A stretch of DNA of 64,000 nt from Thermoanaerobaculia bacterium (GCA_017883205.1 JADGNZ010000003.1:1-64000), one strand, 5' to 3'; numbered from the stretch's first letter, positions 44,531 through 52,082 are shown. Numbers and translations: made by a program. The notes: generated by a model not told the origin, from the sequence alone.

Positions 44531-45664
44531 ATGTCGTTCGACCGCATCGACCGCCGGCGTTTCTTTCTACTCGCCGCGGCGCCATTGCTCGCGGCACAGA
44601 AAGCCGCGGTTCCTCACGCTCGGGAAGCGTTGCTGCAGTTGAATGGCTATGCCGTGAATGCGGAAACGCCGATCGAGCTGCTCACTGAGTACCTGACTCC
44701 GAACGAGCTTTTCTTCGTCCGCAGCCACTGGATCCCGCGCACGCCCGACCCGAAGAGGTGGAGGTTGACGATCGACGGTGAGGTCGACCGCTCGCTGCAT
44801 TTTACACTTTCCGAACTGAAAAAACTCCCGCGCACGGAAGTAACCTGCGTTCTACAGTGCGCCGGCAACGGCCGCGGGCTCTACTCACCGCCCCTTCCCG
44901 GCGTGCAGTGGCGCTTCGGCGCGGCGGGCAACGCGCGATGGACTGGCGTACGCGTGCGCGATGTGCTCGACCGAGCCGGCCTCAAGGGCAGCGCGAAGCA
45001 TCTGCACGCATTCGGTAGCGATGTTCCGCCGGACAAGGTGCCTCCATTTCATCGCAGCATCGAAATCGAGAAGATCCTTGCCGACGGAATCCTCGCATTC
45101 TCAATGAATGGCGAGCCGCTGCCGGTGGCGCACGGCGCGCCGCTCCGCCTCATCGTCCCCGGCTGGGCAGGCGATCATTGGATGAAATGGCTGGTCCGGC
45201 TTTCTCCTCAAGTGGAGCCGCAGAAAGGCTTCTACATGGAGACGGCGTATCGCTATCCGCTGGCTCCTGGCGCCGCGGGCGTGACGTTCAAACCCGAGGA
45301 GATGAGTCCCGTCACGGAACTGTTCGTGAAATCGAACATCACAACCGCGCCGCAACGAGCACAGGCCGGTCATGCGCAGGAAATCCGCGGGTTTGCTTTT
45401 TCGGGAGCTCCCGACATCGCCAAAGTCGAGATCAGCGACGACGACGGCGCAACGTGGCAGGACACGATCCTTGATCATCGCCATGATCCCTACGCTTGGC
45501 GGTTGTGGTCGTATCGATGGACTCCCGCGCGCCCGGGCGTGGCACGCCTTTGCGCACGCGCGACCGACAGCCGTGGAAACATCCAGCCGCGGGAGGCTGT
45601 CTGGAATCAGAGCGGATACCTTCACAATGGCTGGCACTTCGTCGACGTCGAGGTCACATCGTGA
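44531..45664 (+). CDS. Periplasmic sulfite dehydrogenase-like molybdoprotein (SorA/SoxC type)
   Basis: I use the ATG at 44531, giving a Tat-type start (MSFDRIDRRRFFLLAAAPLLAA), suitable for a protein folded with its molybdenum cofactor before export. The oxidoreductase domain has the molybdenum-ligating cysteine at about 110 (TCVLQCAGNGRG), then GAAGNARWTGVRVRDVLDRAG, ILAFSMNGEPLPVAHGAPLRLIVPGWAGDHWMKWL, and the dimerisation domain (IRGFAFSGAPDIAKVEISDDDGATWQDT). The enzyme lacks a haem domain. A cytochrome c gene overlaps it by 4 bp, as in SorAB. The probable reaction is sulfite to sulfate with electrons passed to that cytochrome. YedY/MsrP-like functions are less likely given the cytochrome partner. 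Confidence 0.88.
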   Translation: MSFDRIDRRRFFLLAAAPLLAAQKAAVPHAREALLQLNGYAVNAETPIELLTEYLTPNELFFVRSHWIPRTPDPKRWRLTIDGEVDRSLHFTLSELKKLPRTEVTCVLQCAGNGRGLYSPPLPGVQWRFGAAGNARWTGVRVRDVLDRAGLKGSAKHLHAFGSDVPPDKVPPFHRSIEIEKILADGILAFSMNGEPLPVAHGAPLRLIVPGWAGDHWMKWLVRLSPQVEPQKGFYMETAYRYPLAPGAAGVTFKPEEMSPVTELFVKSNITTAPQRAQAGHAQEIRGFAFSGAPDIAKVEISDDDGATWQDTILDHRHDPYAWRLWSYRWTPARPGVARLCARATDSRGNIQPREAVWNQSGYLHNGWHFVDVEVTS

Positions 45665-46023
45665 AGCGATCGATCGCGACCGTGTTCTTCGTGGCACTGG
45701 CCGGAACTTTTGCGCTCGCGGGTACCAAGCCGCGTCCGCGTTTTGACGCGAGACTCCCGGTGCTGGGGACGACGTTTCACTCGTTGCCGGCCGGTAGCGG
45801 AAAGGGTCTGGTTGAGGGAAGCTGCTTTCGATGTCACTCCGCGGACATGCTCGTGCAGCAGCGTCTGACGGAAAAGCAGTGGACGGCCGAAGTCGACAAG
45901 ATGATCCGCTGGGGTGCCGTCGTGAAGGATCCGGACAAGCCGGCGATGTTGGCCTATCTGGCGAAGCACTTCGGGCCCGAGAACAAGTTCGCTCCGATCA
46001 GGACGCGGCCCTCGGGTTATTGA
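45661..46023 (+). CDS. Small mono-haem cytochrome c, sulfite dehydrogenase subunit (SorB-like)
   Basis: From a GTG at 45661 (4-bp overlap with the molybdoprotein gene), a signal peptide (MKRSIATVFFVALAGTFALA) is followed by a small domain with one haem motif, CFRCH, in EGSCFRCHSADMLVQQRLT. The likely axial methionine lies in DKMIRWGAVV or KPAMLAYLAKHFG. The 120 residues fit SorB-type cytochromes. It should take electrons from the molybdoenzyme in the periplasm. The gene order and overlap make the pairing very likely. Confidence 0.88.
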   Translation: MKRSIATVFFVALAGTFALAGTKPRPRFDARLPVLGTTFHSLPAGSGKGLVEGSCFRCHSADMLVQQRLTEKQWTAEVDKMIRWGAVVKDPDKPAMLAYLAKHFGPENKFAPIRTRPSGY

Positions 46024-46032
46024 CTTCCCCAG

Positions 46033-46086
46033 GTTTGACGCGGAGAGCACGGCGCAGCTCCGCGGCCTCCGCGTCTCCGCGTGAAA
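46033..46086. repeat. Palindromic intergenic repeat, CGCGGAG family
   Basis: TTGACGCGGAGAGCACGGCG is mirrored by CCTCCGCGTCTCCGCGTGAA. It lies between two convergent genes and could serve as a shared transcript end. Confidence 0.75.
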
Positions 46087-46090
46087 AGCC

Positions 46091-46468
46091 TCATGCCGCC
46101 AGCGCGACCTGCTGCCCCCGAAACAATGCCTCAGTCTCGGCATTGAGAAGGACCCACAGCGTGTAAACGCCGAGTGCCGTTCCGAACGGGAAACTGAGGA
46201 TGTGCAGCACACCGACGATGATCGCCACAATCCGCGCCCACGGCTGCATCTTTAGCAGGCCTATTCCGGCGAACATCCCAGGCAACGAGACGACAAGGAG
46301 GAGGCACGCGATCCCGGCGCCGACCGCGCCGGTGATGAGCATCGCATCACGGTCACCCGAGATCGCTCCGCCGAACAGGACGACGCTGCCGATTCCCAGG
46401 CCGACCAGCACGATGATGGAGCTGTAGACGATGAAGCACCAGGCAAGAATGCGAACGTGATCTCTCAT
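46091..46468 (-). CDS. Four-helix membrane protein of unknown function
   Basis: The 125 residues from the ATG at 46468 contain about four hydrophobic segments: ILAWCFIVYSSIIVLVGLGI, LITGAVGAGIACLLLVVSLP, a central GLLKMQPWARIVAIIVGVLHIL and a last GTALGVYTLWVLL. The WARIVAIIVGVL...P.GTALGVYTLWVL pattern is common in small DUF-type bacterial membrane proteins whose role is unknown. A TTG two codons upstream is possible. It converges with the cytochrome gene and is divergent from the rhodanese gene. Confidence 0.75.
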   Translation of the reverse strand: MRDHVRILAWCFIVYSSIIVLVGLGIGSVVLFGGAISGDRDAMLITGAVGAGIACLLLVVSLPGMFAGIGLLKMQPWARIVAIIVGVLHILSFPFGTALGVYTLWVLLNAETEALFRGQQVALAA

Positions 46469-46602
46469 GATCAATCTTACGAAGTATGGCCCTCAGGGTT
46501 GCGATGGGAACATGCTACCCTTCGCTGAGGTTTCCGAAGTCTGCGTCAACGAACGCAAAAGTAGAATTCTCAACAATCCTTAACAGGGAGGCTCGGCAAG
46601 AG

Positions 46603-47091
46603 ATGCGTCATTTTGTTACCGCAACAGCCGTGGTCGCCTTTCTCGCGACAGGTCTGGCTCACGCTCAGATGAAGTCGGCTGTCCCGCCAGGAACGAAGCC
46701 ATCGACGCAGGTTACAACCGCGGTGGCCACTCCTGTGGCGGAGGCACCGCTGGAGTCCGCGCGCCGGATCACTCGCGAAGAAGCGATCAAACTCGTCAAA
46801 GAAAAGAAAGCGGTCTTTGTCGACGTCCGGTCGAAAGAGTCGTATGACCAGGCGCACATCTTAGGCGCGATCAGCATTCCGCTCGGTGACGTGATCACCC
46901 GAGTTCGCGAACTACCTCAAGGAAAGTTCATCATCACGTATTGTGCTTGACAGAACGAGCATACAAGCGCCCGTGCGGTGCTGGACCTCAATGCTCATGG
47001 AATCAAGAACACGGCTGCGCTCCTCGGCGGATGGAGCGGCTGGCAGGCAGCACAGCTCCCCGTCGAAAGCACGACCGTAACGAAAAGGTAG
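46603..47091 (+). CDS. Secreted rhodanese with in-frame UGA: candidate selenoprotein
   Basis: The ATG at 46603 begins a signal peptide (MRHFVTATAVVAFLATGLAHA). A rhodanese domain follows: ITREEAIKLVKEKKAVFVDVRSKESYDQAHILGAISIPLGD, then the active-site loop ITYCA-UGA-QNEHTSARAV. The UGA at 46948-46950 is codon 116, two after active-site Cys114. Past it the frame stays open and conserved (LDLNAHGIKNTAALLGGWSGW) to a TAG at 47089-47091, for 162 residues in all. Rhodaneses of this subgroup often read YC(A/S)CPNE..SAR, so UGA falls exactly where they have a second cysteine. A hairpin at 46966-46982 fits a bacterial SECIS. If UGA is read as selenocysteine, this is a periplasmic selenocysteine sulfurtransferase; otherwise it is a truncated pseudogene. 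The sulfite dehydrogenase genes are close by. Confidence 0.7.
46966..46982 (+). promoter_or_regulatory. SECIS-like hairpin after the in-frame UGA
   Basis: AGCGCC and GGTGCT pair as six base pairs (with one G-U) around a CGTGC loop. The loop begins 22 nt after the UGA, inside the 16-37 nt range usual for bacterial SECIS elements, and contains the GU often needed for SelB binding. It lies within the coding frame, as bacterial SECIS elements do. This was folded by eye only. Confidence 0.5.
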
Positions 47092-47104
47092 CGGCCACTT
47101 CGCA

Positions 47105-47126
47105 GGGCCCGGCGCTGGCCGGGCCC
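47105..47126. terminator. GC-rich hairpin between convergent genes
   Basis: A perfect 9-bp stem (GGGCCCGGC at 47105-47113, GCCGGGCCC at 47118-47126) sits between the rhodanese end and the lepB end. No T run follows on either strand, so its strength as a terminator is uncertain. Confidence 0.6.
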
Positions 47127-47135
47127 GCAACGCGG

Positions 47136-47798
47136 CTACTGGATTCCTTTGAAGAAGCGGTGAAACCGCGGACGGTACCAATGGTTCCGGTCGAGCGAGA
47201 ACGCCACGGCCATTGCTTTTCCGACGATGCGCTGGCGCTCGATCATTCCGATGAAACGGCTGTCGTTGCTGTTGTCGCGATTGTCGCCCATCACGAAATA
47301 GCGGCCGGCCGGAACGACCAGCGGCCCGAACGAGCGCGTGGCCGGAATCTGCGGCGTGAACATCACGTCGTGCGATTTACCACCCATGGTCTCCTCGACG
47401 ATGAATGAGGCGCCCTGCTCGTCATCGTCGCGCTGCGCCACCTGCTTCCAGGCCGCGGCCTGACCGTTCACCAGAAGCTGGTTCTCACGCATCTCGATTT
47501 TGTCCCCAGGCAGTGCAACGACTCGCTTCACCAGCCGGACGCCGTCAGCCGGTGAGAAGAGGACGACGATGTCGCCGCGCTTCGGATCGCTCCATTTCAG
47601 CAGCTCGATCATCGTGAACGGCACCTTTAGATCGTAGGCAAGCTTGTTCACCACGACGCGGTCGCCCTCCTCGATCGTCGGTTTCATCGATCCGGTCGGC
47701 ACATCGTTCCAGTCAGCCAGGGCCGAGCGGAGAGAGCTGATGACCAGCAACATCAGGAGGAAGACGCGTGCTTCGTAGAAGACTTTTTTCTTATCCAT
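47136..47798 (-). CDS. lepB: Signal peptidase I
   Basis: A membrane-anchored serine protease that removes Sec signal peptides. I use the ATG at 47798 (MDKKKVFYEARVFLLMLLVISSLRS), which places one membrane segment at the N-terminus; the long open extension upstream is not credible. The catalytic serine is in DVPTGSMKPTIEEGDRV and the lysine in RLVKRVVALPGDKIEM. The signatures GDIVVLFSPADG and YFVMGDNRDNSNDSRFIG are complete. The 220 residues are typical. It is a single gene, converging with the rhodanese gene. Confidence 0.94.
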   Translation of the reverse strand: MDKKKVFYEARVFLLMLLVISSLRSALADWNDVPTGSMKPTIEEGDRVVVNKLAYDLKVPFTMIELLKWSDPKRGDIVVLFSPADGVRLVKRVVALPGDKIEMRENQLLVNGQAAAWKQVAQRDDDEQGASFIVEETMGGKSHDVMFTPQIPATRSFGPLVVPAGRYFVMGDNRDNSNDSRFIGMIERQRIVGKAMAVAFSLDRNHWYRPRFHRFFKGIQ

Positions 47799-47954
47799 CG
47801 GTTTTGTACGCACTTTCCTGTCGAGGCCGTCTGATCTGCGGGTTCCTGCAGGTTTGGAGATTATCGTCAGAGAGTAAAGCAACGGGCGTTTCAACGCCTC
47901 GCAGGCTTCATCGTAGTAGTGGACAGCATCACATTCCCGGAGGACATGAACGTC

Positions 47955-48695
47955 ATGAAAAAGCTTCTCATTGCATTGGCGGTTGCGGCCATGTCGGCGA
48001 TCGGCTTCGCACAGGCGCCCGCAGACGGCGTGCCCCATCGCCACGGACACCACGGCGCCTTCCGTCAGCTCGGCGCGAACCTCAATCTCACCGATGCCCA
48101 GAAACAGCAGATGAAGGACATTCGCTCCGCCGACCGCGAGAGCAACAAGCAGCTCTACACCGATTTACGCACGAAGTCGCGGGAGCTCCGCGCCCTTCGC
48201 CAGGCAAACGATCCGGGTGCGGCAGCTCTGAAAGCCGAGATCGAGTCGATGAAGCCGCAGGTCGAGGCCGCGCGCAAAGCCAGCCATCAGGCCATGCTCG
48301 CAGTGCTCACCGCTGACCAGCGCGCCCAGCTCAAGAAGGCCCGGCAGTCGCAAGGCCTTGGCGGCCGCCACGGCAACGCGATGCGCCATGCGGTAGCCTC
48401 GAAACTGAATCTGACCGACGAACAGAAGAGCCAGCTCCAACAGCTTCGTCAGGCTACGCAAGACAAGAACCAGCAACTCTTTGCCGATGCGAAGGCCAAG
48501 CGACAGGAGTTTCATTCGCTGAAGAAGGCGAACGACCCGCGCGCCGCCGAAGTGAAGGCGGAGCTCGAAGCGCTTCGCCCGCAACTCCAGGCCGCGAAAC
48601 AGGAGCAGCACACAGCATTCCTCAGCATTCTCACGCCCGAGCAGCGTATGCAGCTCGAGCAGTGGAAGAGCCGGCGCGAACAGCAGCTCCGCTGA
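47955..48695 (+). CDS. Periplasmic protein with two Spy/CpxP-like domains
   Basis: I use the ATG at 47955, placed 11 bases after GGAGG, giving MKKLLIALAVAAMSAIGFA as signal peptide; the ATG at 47946 is too close to the ribosome binding site. The mature protein is highly helical with two repeats of about 100 residues, each opening with an LTxxQ motif (NLTDAQKQQMKDI and NLTDEQKSQLQQL), each with a second LT..QR (VLTADQRAQLKKA, ILTPEQRMQLEQW). Spy and CpxP have one such unit and form a cradle-shaped dimer that acts as a chaperone or signalling inhibitor. Here two units in one chain may mimic that dimer. His-rich GHHGA near the start could bind metal. A strong terminator follows. Confidence 0.85.
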   Translation: MKKLLIALAVAAMSAIGFAQAPADGVPHRHGHHGAFRQLGANLNLTDAQKQQMKDIRSADRESNKQLYTDLRTKSRELRALRQANDPGAAALKAEIESMKPQVEAARKASHQAMLAVLTADQRAQLKKARQSQGLGGRHGNAMRHAVASKLNLTDEQKSQLQQLRQATQDKNQQLFADAKAKRQEFHSLKKANDPRAAEVKAELEALRPQLQAAKQEQHTAFLSILTPEQRMQLEQWKSRREQQLR

Positions 48696-48722
48696 CTCGG
48701 TAGTACCTCCCCCCCTCCCTCG

Positions 48723-48754
48723 GCGCCGCCGGAGCAATCCGGCGGCGCTTTTTT
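48723..48754 (+). terminator. Intrinsic terminator after the Spy-like gene
   Basis: A perfect 11-bp stem (GCGCCGCCGGA at 48723-48733, TCCGGCGGCGC at 48738-48748) with a GCAA loop is followed by TTTTTT. Confidence 0.95.
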
Positions 48755-48762
48755 ATCGCGAG

Positions 48763-49092
48763 TTAGTTGGGGCGTCGCTCTCGCCGGAGGCGTTTCCACC
48801 AGGACCGAAAATCACGTGCGCCGTGCACGAACGCGACGATAGCAACATGTTCGTCCTCGACGAGGTAGATGAGCCGGTAGGCGCCAATGAGCAACTCTCG
48901 GTACCGGGGCTCGCTTCGCTTTAGCTCTGGCACGATCCGCCCCCGCTCTGCGAGGTCTGAAAGGCTTTCAGCTGCGGCAACTACATCCGTCGCGAGTTGG
49001 TGCGCAGCCACGTGCGAGTCAAGTGCGATGTACTCGGACGCAGCCTCAAGCATCGCGATGGCACGTGGAGCCCACCTTATTTGTCGAGCCAT
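48763..49092 (-). CDS. RelE/ParE-family toxin
   Basis: The 109 residues have the RelE/ParE fold pattern: IRWAPRAIAMLEAASEYIALDS..AA at the start, a central GRIVPELKRSEPRYRELLIGAYRLIYLVEDEHVAIVAFVHGARDF. The RELLIG.YRLIY.V...V.I..F.HG.RDF block is highly characteristic. RelE relatives cut mRNA at the ribosome and ParE relatives poison gyrase; sequence alone does not decide. A basic tail (RSWWKRLRRERRPN) ends the protein. Its start overlaps the antitoxin gene by 16 bp, so the pair is co-translated. Confidence 0.9.
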   Translation of the reverse strand: MARQIRWAPRAIAMLEAASEYIALDSHVAAHQLATDVVAAAESLSDLAERGRIVPELKRSEPRYRELLIGAYRLIYLVEDEHVAIVAFVHGARDFRSWWKRLRRERRPN

Positions 49093-49265
49093 TTCGCCAG
49101 GCGGCGCTTGACCTCTTCGTGCTCGACGGCGTCACCGCGATCGATCTCTTCGGTGCCTCTCCTGATGTCATCCAGAACATAGACCTCGTACTGAATGTCT
49201 TCAAGACTCGCTTCGTCCGGGAGCCGGTCGAGCAACTTTCGAACCTCGTCCTTTGCCGTGTTCAT
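49077..49265 (-). CDS. Antitoxin of the RelE/ParE-type pair
   Basis: The 62 residues (MNTAKDEVRKLLDRLPDEASLEDIQYEVYVLDDIRRG...) are small, acidic and helical, located directly upstream of and overlapping the toxin gene. The segment KLLDRLPDEASLEDIQYEVYVLD resembles addiction-module antitoxins paired with ParE-like toxins. No DNA-binding motif is obvious in so short a protein. It should bind and neutralise the toxin and may repress the pair. Confidence 0.8.
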   Translation of the reverse strand: MNTAKDEVRKLLDRLPDEASLEDIQYEVYVLDDIRRGTEEIDRGDAVEHEEVKRRLAKWLDK

Positions 49266-49313
49266 TTGCGGGCCAATGGTACCTCGGCATGCGCGGAAAA
49301 CCCACCGACTACC

Positions 49314-50006
49314 CTAGCCCTTTTGCCCTCTCCTGCTCACGATCGACATGAATTCCTGCCTTGTTCGCTCGTCGCTTCGGAACTCGCCGCGCAGGACGTT
49401 GGTCTCCATGAACGACGACTCCTGCTCCACGCCGCGCATGACCATGCACAGATGCACGCCGCCCATCCAGACGGCGATGCCGCGCGGCTCGAGGATCCGC
49501 TCGATCGTGTCGGCCACGTCATGTGCGAGATGCTCCTGCGACTGCAGGCGGCGCATGTGAACTTCCACGATGCGCGGGATCTTCGACGCGCCGATGATCA
49601 TCGCCTCCGGAATGTAGCCGACGATGAAATGTCCGAAGAACGGCAGGATATGGTGCGCGCAGAGCGTCTTGTACGTCCCGCCGATCACCACCAGGTTCTG
49701 ACAACGCTCGTCCGCCGTCGAGCAGGCCTTACGAAAGAGCGTCGTCAGCTTCTTCAGGTCGGTGTAGTCGTAGCCGCTCGTCATCGTTACCAGCGACTCG
49801 GCCCAACGGCGCGGGGTGTCGCGGATGTTCTCATCCTCCATATCGACATGGAGCAGCTTGAGCGCCTCCCGGAGGTGATGCTGGAGCTGCTCGCGATCGA
49901 CGGAGGCTCGCGGACGCGCCAGCAGGCGATCCTCGATGATGGCCTCAACCTCGACGGCATCAACCCTGGGTGCGACAACAAGATCGGCAGGGGTACGGTT
50001 CTTCAT
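49314..50006 (-). CDS. folE: GTP cyclohydrolase I
   Basis: It converts GTP to dihydroneopterin triphosphate, the first step of folate (and tetrahydrobiopterin/queuosine) synthesis. Markers: DTPRRWAESLVTMTSGYDYTDL, the zinc-binding Cys/His in KTLCAHHILPFFGHFIVGYIP, RIVEVHMRRLQSQEHLAHDVADTIERILEPRGIAVWMGGVHLCMVMRGV (second zinc Cys). I use the ATG at 50006 (MKNRTPADLV); the frame is open upstream from a TTG, but the extra residues would overlap the promoter of the divergent dehydrogenase. The N-terminal 45 residues are longer than in E. coli. Ends with VSRRGQKG. Confidence 0.93.
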   Translation of the reverse strand: MKNRTPADLVVAPRVDAVEVEAIIEDRLLARPRASVDREQLQHHLREALKLLHVDMEDENIRDTPRRWAESLVTMTSGYDYTDLKKLTTLFRKACSTADERCQNLVVIGGTYKTLCAHHILPFFGHFIVGYIPEAMIIGASKIPRIVEVHMRRLQSQEHLAHDVADTIERILEPRGIAVWMGGVHLCMVMRGVEQESSFMETNVLRGEFRSDERTRQEFMSIVSRRGQKG

Positions 50007-50062
50007 GGCGGCGGAAAGTGTACGTGACAAAATCCGCAACTGCGCAATTGTAGAACCGTCGG

Positions 50063-50092
50063 TTGACAACTGAATGAGCGTTCATTCATACT
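50063..50092 (+). promoter_or_regulatory. Promoter with TetR/FadR-like operator before the acyl-CoA dehydrogenase gene
   Basis: TTGACA (50063-50068) is followed 17-18 bp later by TCATAC/CATACT. Between the two lies a perfect 7-bp inverted repeat, TGAATGA-GCGT-TCATTCA (50071-50088). This closely resembles operators of TetR-family fatty-acid regulators such as Bacillus FadR (TGAATGAxxxxTCATTCA). A repressor bound there would block the polymerase and be released by acyl-CoA. No regulator gene is in the window. Confidence 0.7.
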
Positions 50093-50156
50093 TAATCACT
50101 CTCTGCCCATCGCGGCGGAATGATTCGTGTAACAGCCCCATCCGAAGGAGTCTCAA

Positions 50157-52061
50157 ATGGCCGAAATCAAATCACAAGGTGCCGTCGATGCGATGGATGT
50201 CGCCGAAGGTGCGCGCGAGACCGAATGGGAAAAGCCGTCCTTCGTCGGCGATCTTTTCCTCGGAAAACTCAACCTCGATCTGATTCATCCGTTCCCTGAA
50301 CAACCGGACGCGGATCGCGCGGAAGCGGACGAATTCCTCGGCCGGCTGGAGCGCTTCCTCACCGAGAGCGTCGATGCCGACAAGATCGACCAGCAGGGCG
50401 AGTACGACTACTCGCTCTTCGATGGTCTCAATCAGCTCGGCGCCTGGGGCATGAAGATCCCTAAAGAATACGGCGGCCTCGGGTTCAGCGCCACGAACTA
50501 CAACCGCGCCATCGGCCTCGTGGCCACGTGGTGCGGATCGACCGTGGCCTGGCTTTCGGCACACCAGTCCATAGGCGTTCCGCAGCCGCTCAAGCTTTTC
50601 GGAACCCCGGAGCAGAAGAAGAAGTACCTGCCTCGCCTCGCCAAGGGTGCGATCTCCGCATTCGCTCTGACCGAGCCGGGCGTCGGCTCCGATCCGGCCA
50701 AGATGGAGACGACCGCGGTCAAGTCGCCCGACGGCAAGGGCTGGATCATCAACGGCGAGAAACTCTGGTGCACCAACGCCACGAAGGCCGAGCTCCTCGT
50801 GGTGATGACGCGGACAGCGCCGAAGATCGTCAAAGGCAAAGAGAAGAAGCAGATCACGGCGTTCATCGTCGAGACGAACAGCCCGGGCTTCTCGATCGAG
50901 CATCGCTGCCAGTTCATGGGCTTGCGCGGGATCGGCAACGCCCTCATCAAATTCGACAACGTCTTCGTCCCGAATGAGAACCTCCTCTGGGGCGAAGGTC
51001 TCGGACTCAAGCTCGCCCTGATCACTTTGAACACCGGCCGTCTTACGATTCCCGCCGGATGCGCCGCTGCTGGACGGAAGATGGTCGACATCGCGAAGGA
51101 CTGGGCGAACGAGCGCGTGCAATGGGGCGCGCCGATCGGCAAACACGAAGCGGTGGCAGCGAAGATCGCCTGGATGGCCTCGCACACATTCGCGATGGAA
51201 GCGATCGTCTGGCTGACGTCCGGTCTGGCCGATCGCGGCAACGTCGACCTTCGCCTGGAAGCGGCGATGGCGAAACTCTTCAACACCGAAGTGGCGTGGC
51301 AGATCAGCGATCACCTCGTGCAGATCCGAGGAGGGCGCGGCTACGAGACCGCACAGTCGCTCCGCGCTCGCGGCGAGAAGGCCTACCCGGTCGAGCGGAT
51401 CATGCGCGACATGCGTATCAACCGCATCTTCGAAGGAACAAGCGAGATCCAGCATCTCTTCATCGCCCGTGAAGCCGTCGATCCGCACATGAAGCGCGGC
51501 TTCAAGATTCTCCAGCCCGAGACGCCGATGGGCGAGAAGCTCGGAGCGGCCGCGAAGGCTGGCCTCCATTACGCGGGATGGTACCCATCGCGCTACTTAG
51601 GCTGGTCACGTTTCCCGAAGTTTGGCGAGTTCGGCAAGCTGACGGGTCACATGGGCTACATCGAGCGAACCTCACGGCATCTTTCTCGCTCGATCTTCCA
51701 CGCCATGATGCGCTTCCAGGCCAAGCTGGAGCGCAAGCAGATGGTTCTGTTCCGCATCGTCGACATTGGTACCGATCTCTTCGCCATGGCCGCAGCGGTC
51801 AGCTACGCGACGATGCTGGCCAAGAAGGGTGGCGCGGAGAAGAAGAACGCCGTCGATCTCGCTGACGTCTTCTGCCGCGAAGCCCGCATGCGCATCGACG
51901 CGAACTTCGACAACCTCTTCACCGATCACGACGATGCAGCTTACAAGCTCGTCATGCACCTGCTCAAAGGCGAGTTCGAATGGTTCAAAGGCCAGGTCGT
52001 CGACGACCCCGTCATGCCGACGCCGGAGCAGGTAGAAGAGGCGATGGCGAAGCTGGCGTAG
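50157..52061 (+). CDS. Acyl-CoA dehydrogenase, long form
   Basis: This flavin enzyme catalyses the first oxidation of fatty-acid beta-oxidation. Residues about 60-450 form the catalytic core: LGAWGMKIPKEYGGLGFSATNYNRAIG, AHQSIGVPQPLKLFGTPEQKKKYLPRLAKGAISAFALTEPGVGSDPAKM (substrate and flavin contact), GRLTIPAGCAAAGRKM, RVQWGAPIGKHEAV, QIRGGRGYE and RIFEGTSEIQHLFIAREAVD. A C-terminal extension of about 170 residues is helical, as in VLCAD/ACAD9-like enzymes that often act at the membrane. The 634 residues fit that class. The ATG at 50157 follows GAAGGAG. It is preceded by a FadR-like operator, so induction by fatty acids is likely. The electron-transfer flavoprotein genes are not in the window. 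Confidence 0.92.
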   Translation: MAEIKSQGAVDAMDVAEGARETEWEKPSFVGDLFLGKLNLDLIHPFPEQPDADRAEADEFLGRLERFLTESVDADKIDQQGEYDYSLFDGLNQLGAWGMKIPKEYGGLGFSATNYNRAIGLVATWCGSTVAWLSAHQSIGVPQPLKLFGTPEQKKKYLPRLAKGAISAFALTEPGVGSDPAKMETTAVKSPDGKGWIINGEKLWCTNATKAELLVVMTRTAPKIVKGKEKKQITAFIVETNSPGFSIEHRCQFMGLRGIGNALIKFDNVFVPNENLLWGEGLGLKLALITLNTGRLTIPAGCAAAGRKMVDIAKDWANERVQWGAPIGKHEAVAAKIAWMASHTFAMEAIVWLTSGLADRGNVDLRLEAAMAKLFNTEVAWQISDHLVQIRGGRGYETAQSLRARGEKAYPVERIMRDMRINRIFEGTSEIQHLFIAREAVDPHMKRGFKILQPETPMGEKLGAAAKAGLHYAGWYPSRYLGWSRFPKFGEFGKLTGHMGYIERTSRHLSRSIFHAMMRFQAKLERKQMVLFRIVDIGTDLFAMAAAVSYATMLAKKGGAEKKNAVDLADVFCREARMRIDANFDNLFTDHDDAAYKLVMHLLKGEFEWFKGQVVDDPVMPTPEQVEEAMAKLA

Positions 52062-52082
52062 AGATTTCCGATGTTCAATTGA

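Noticed and set aside
46603-46950. Rhodanese as a simple 115-residue protein ending at the UGA
   Set aside because: The domain would stop right after the active-site cysteine, losing the loop and last helices. The conserved downstream frame makes readthrough or a pseudogene more likely.
47799-48053. N-terminal extension of signal peptidase I
   Set aside because: The extra 85 residues are not hydrophobic or conserved in type, and they overlap the region before the Spy-like gene.
50172-51569. 465-codon minus-strand frame over the acyl-CoA dehydrogenase gene
   Set aside because: Arginine/leucine-rich shadow translation; no domain is seen and the plus-strand gene is unambiguous.
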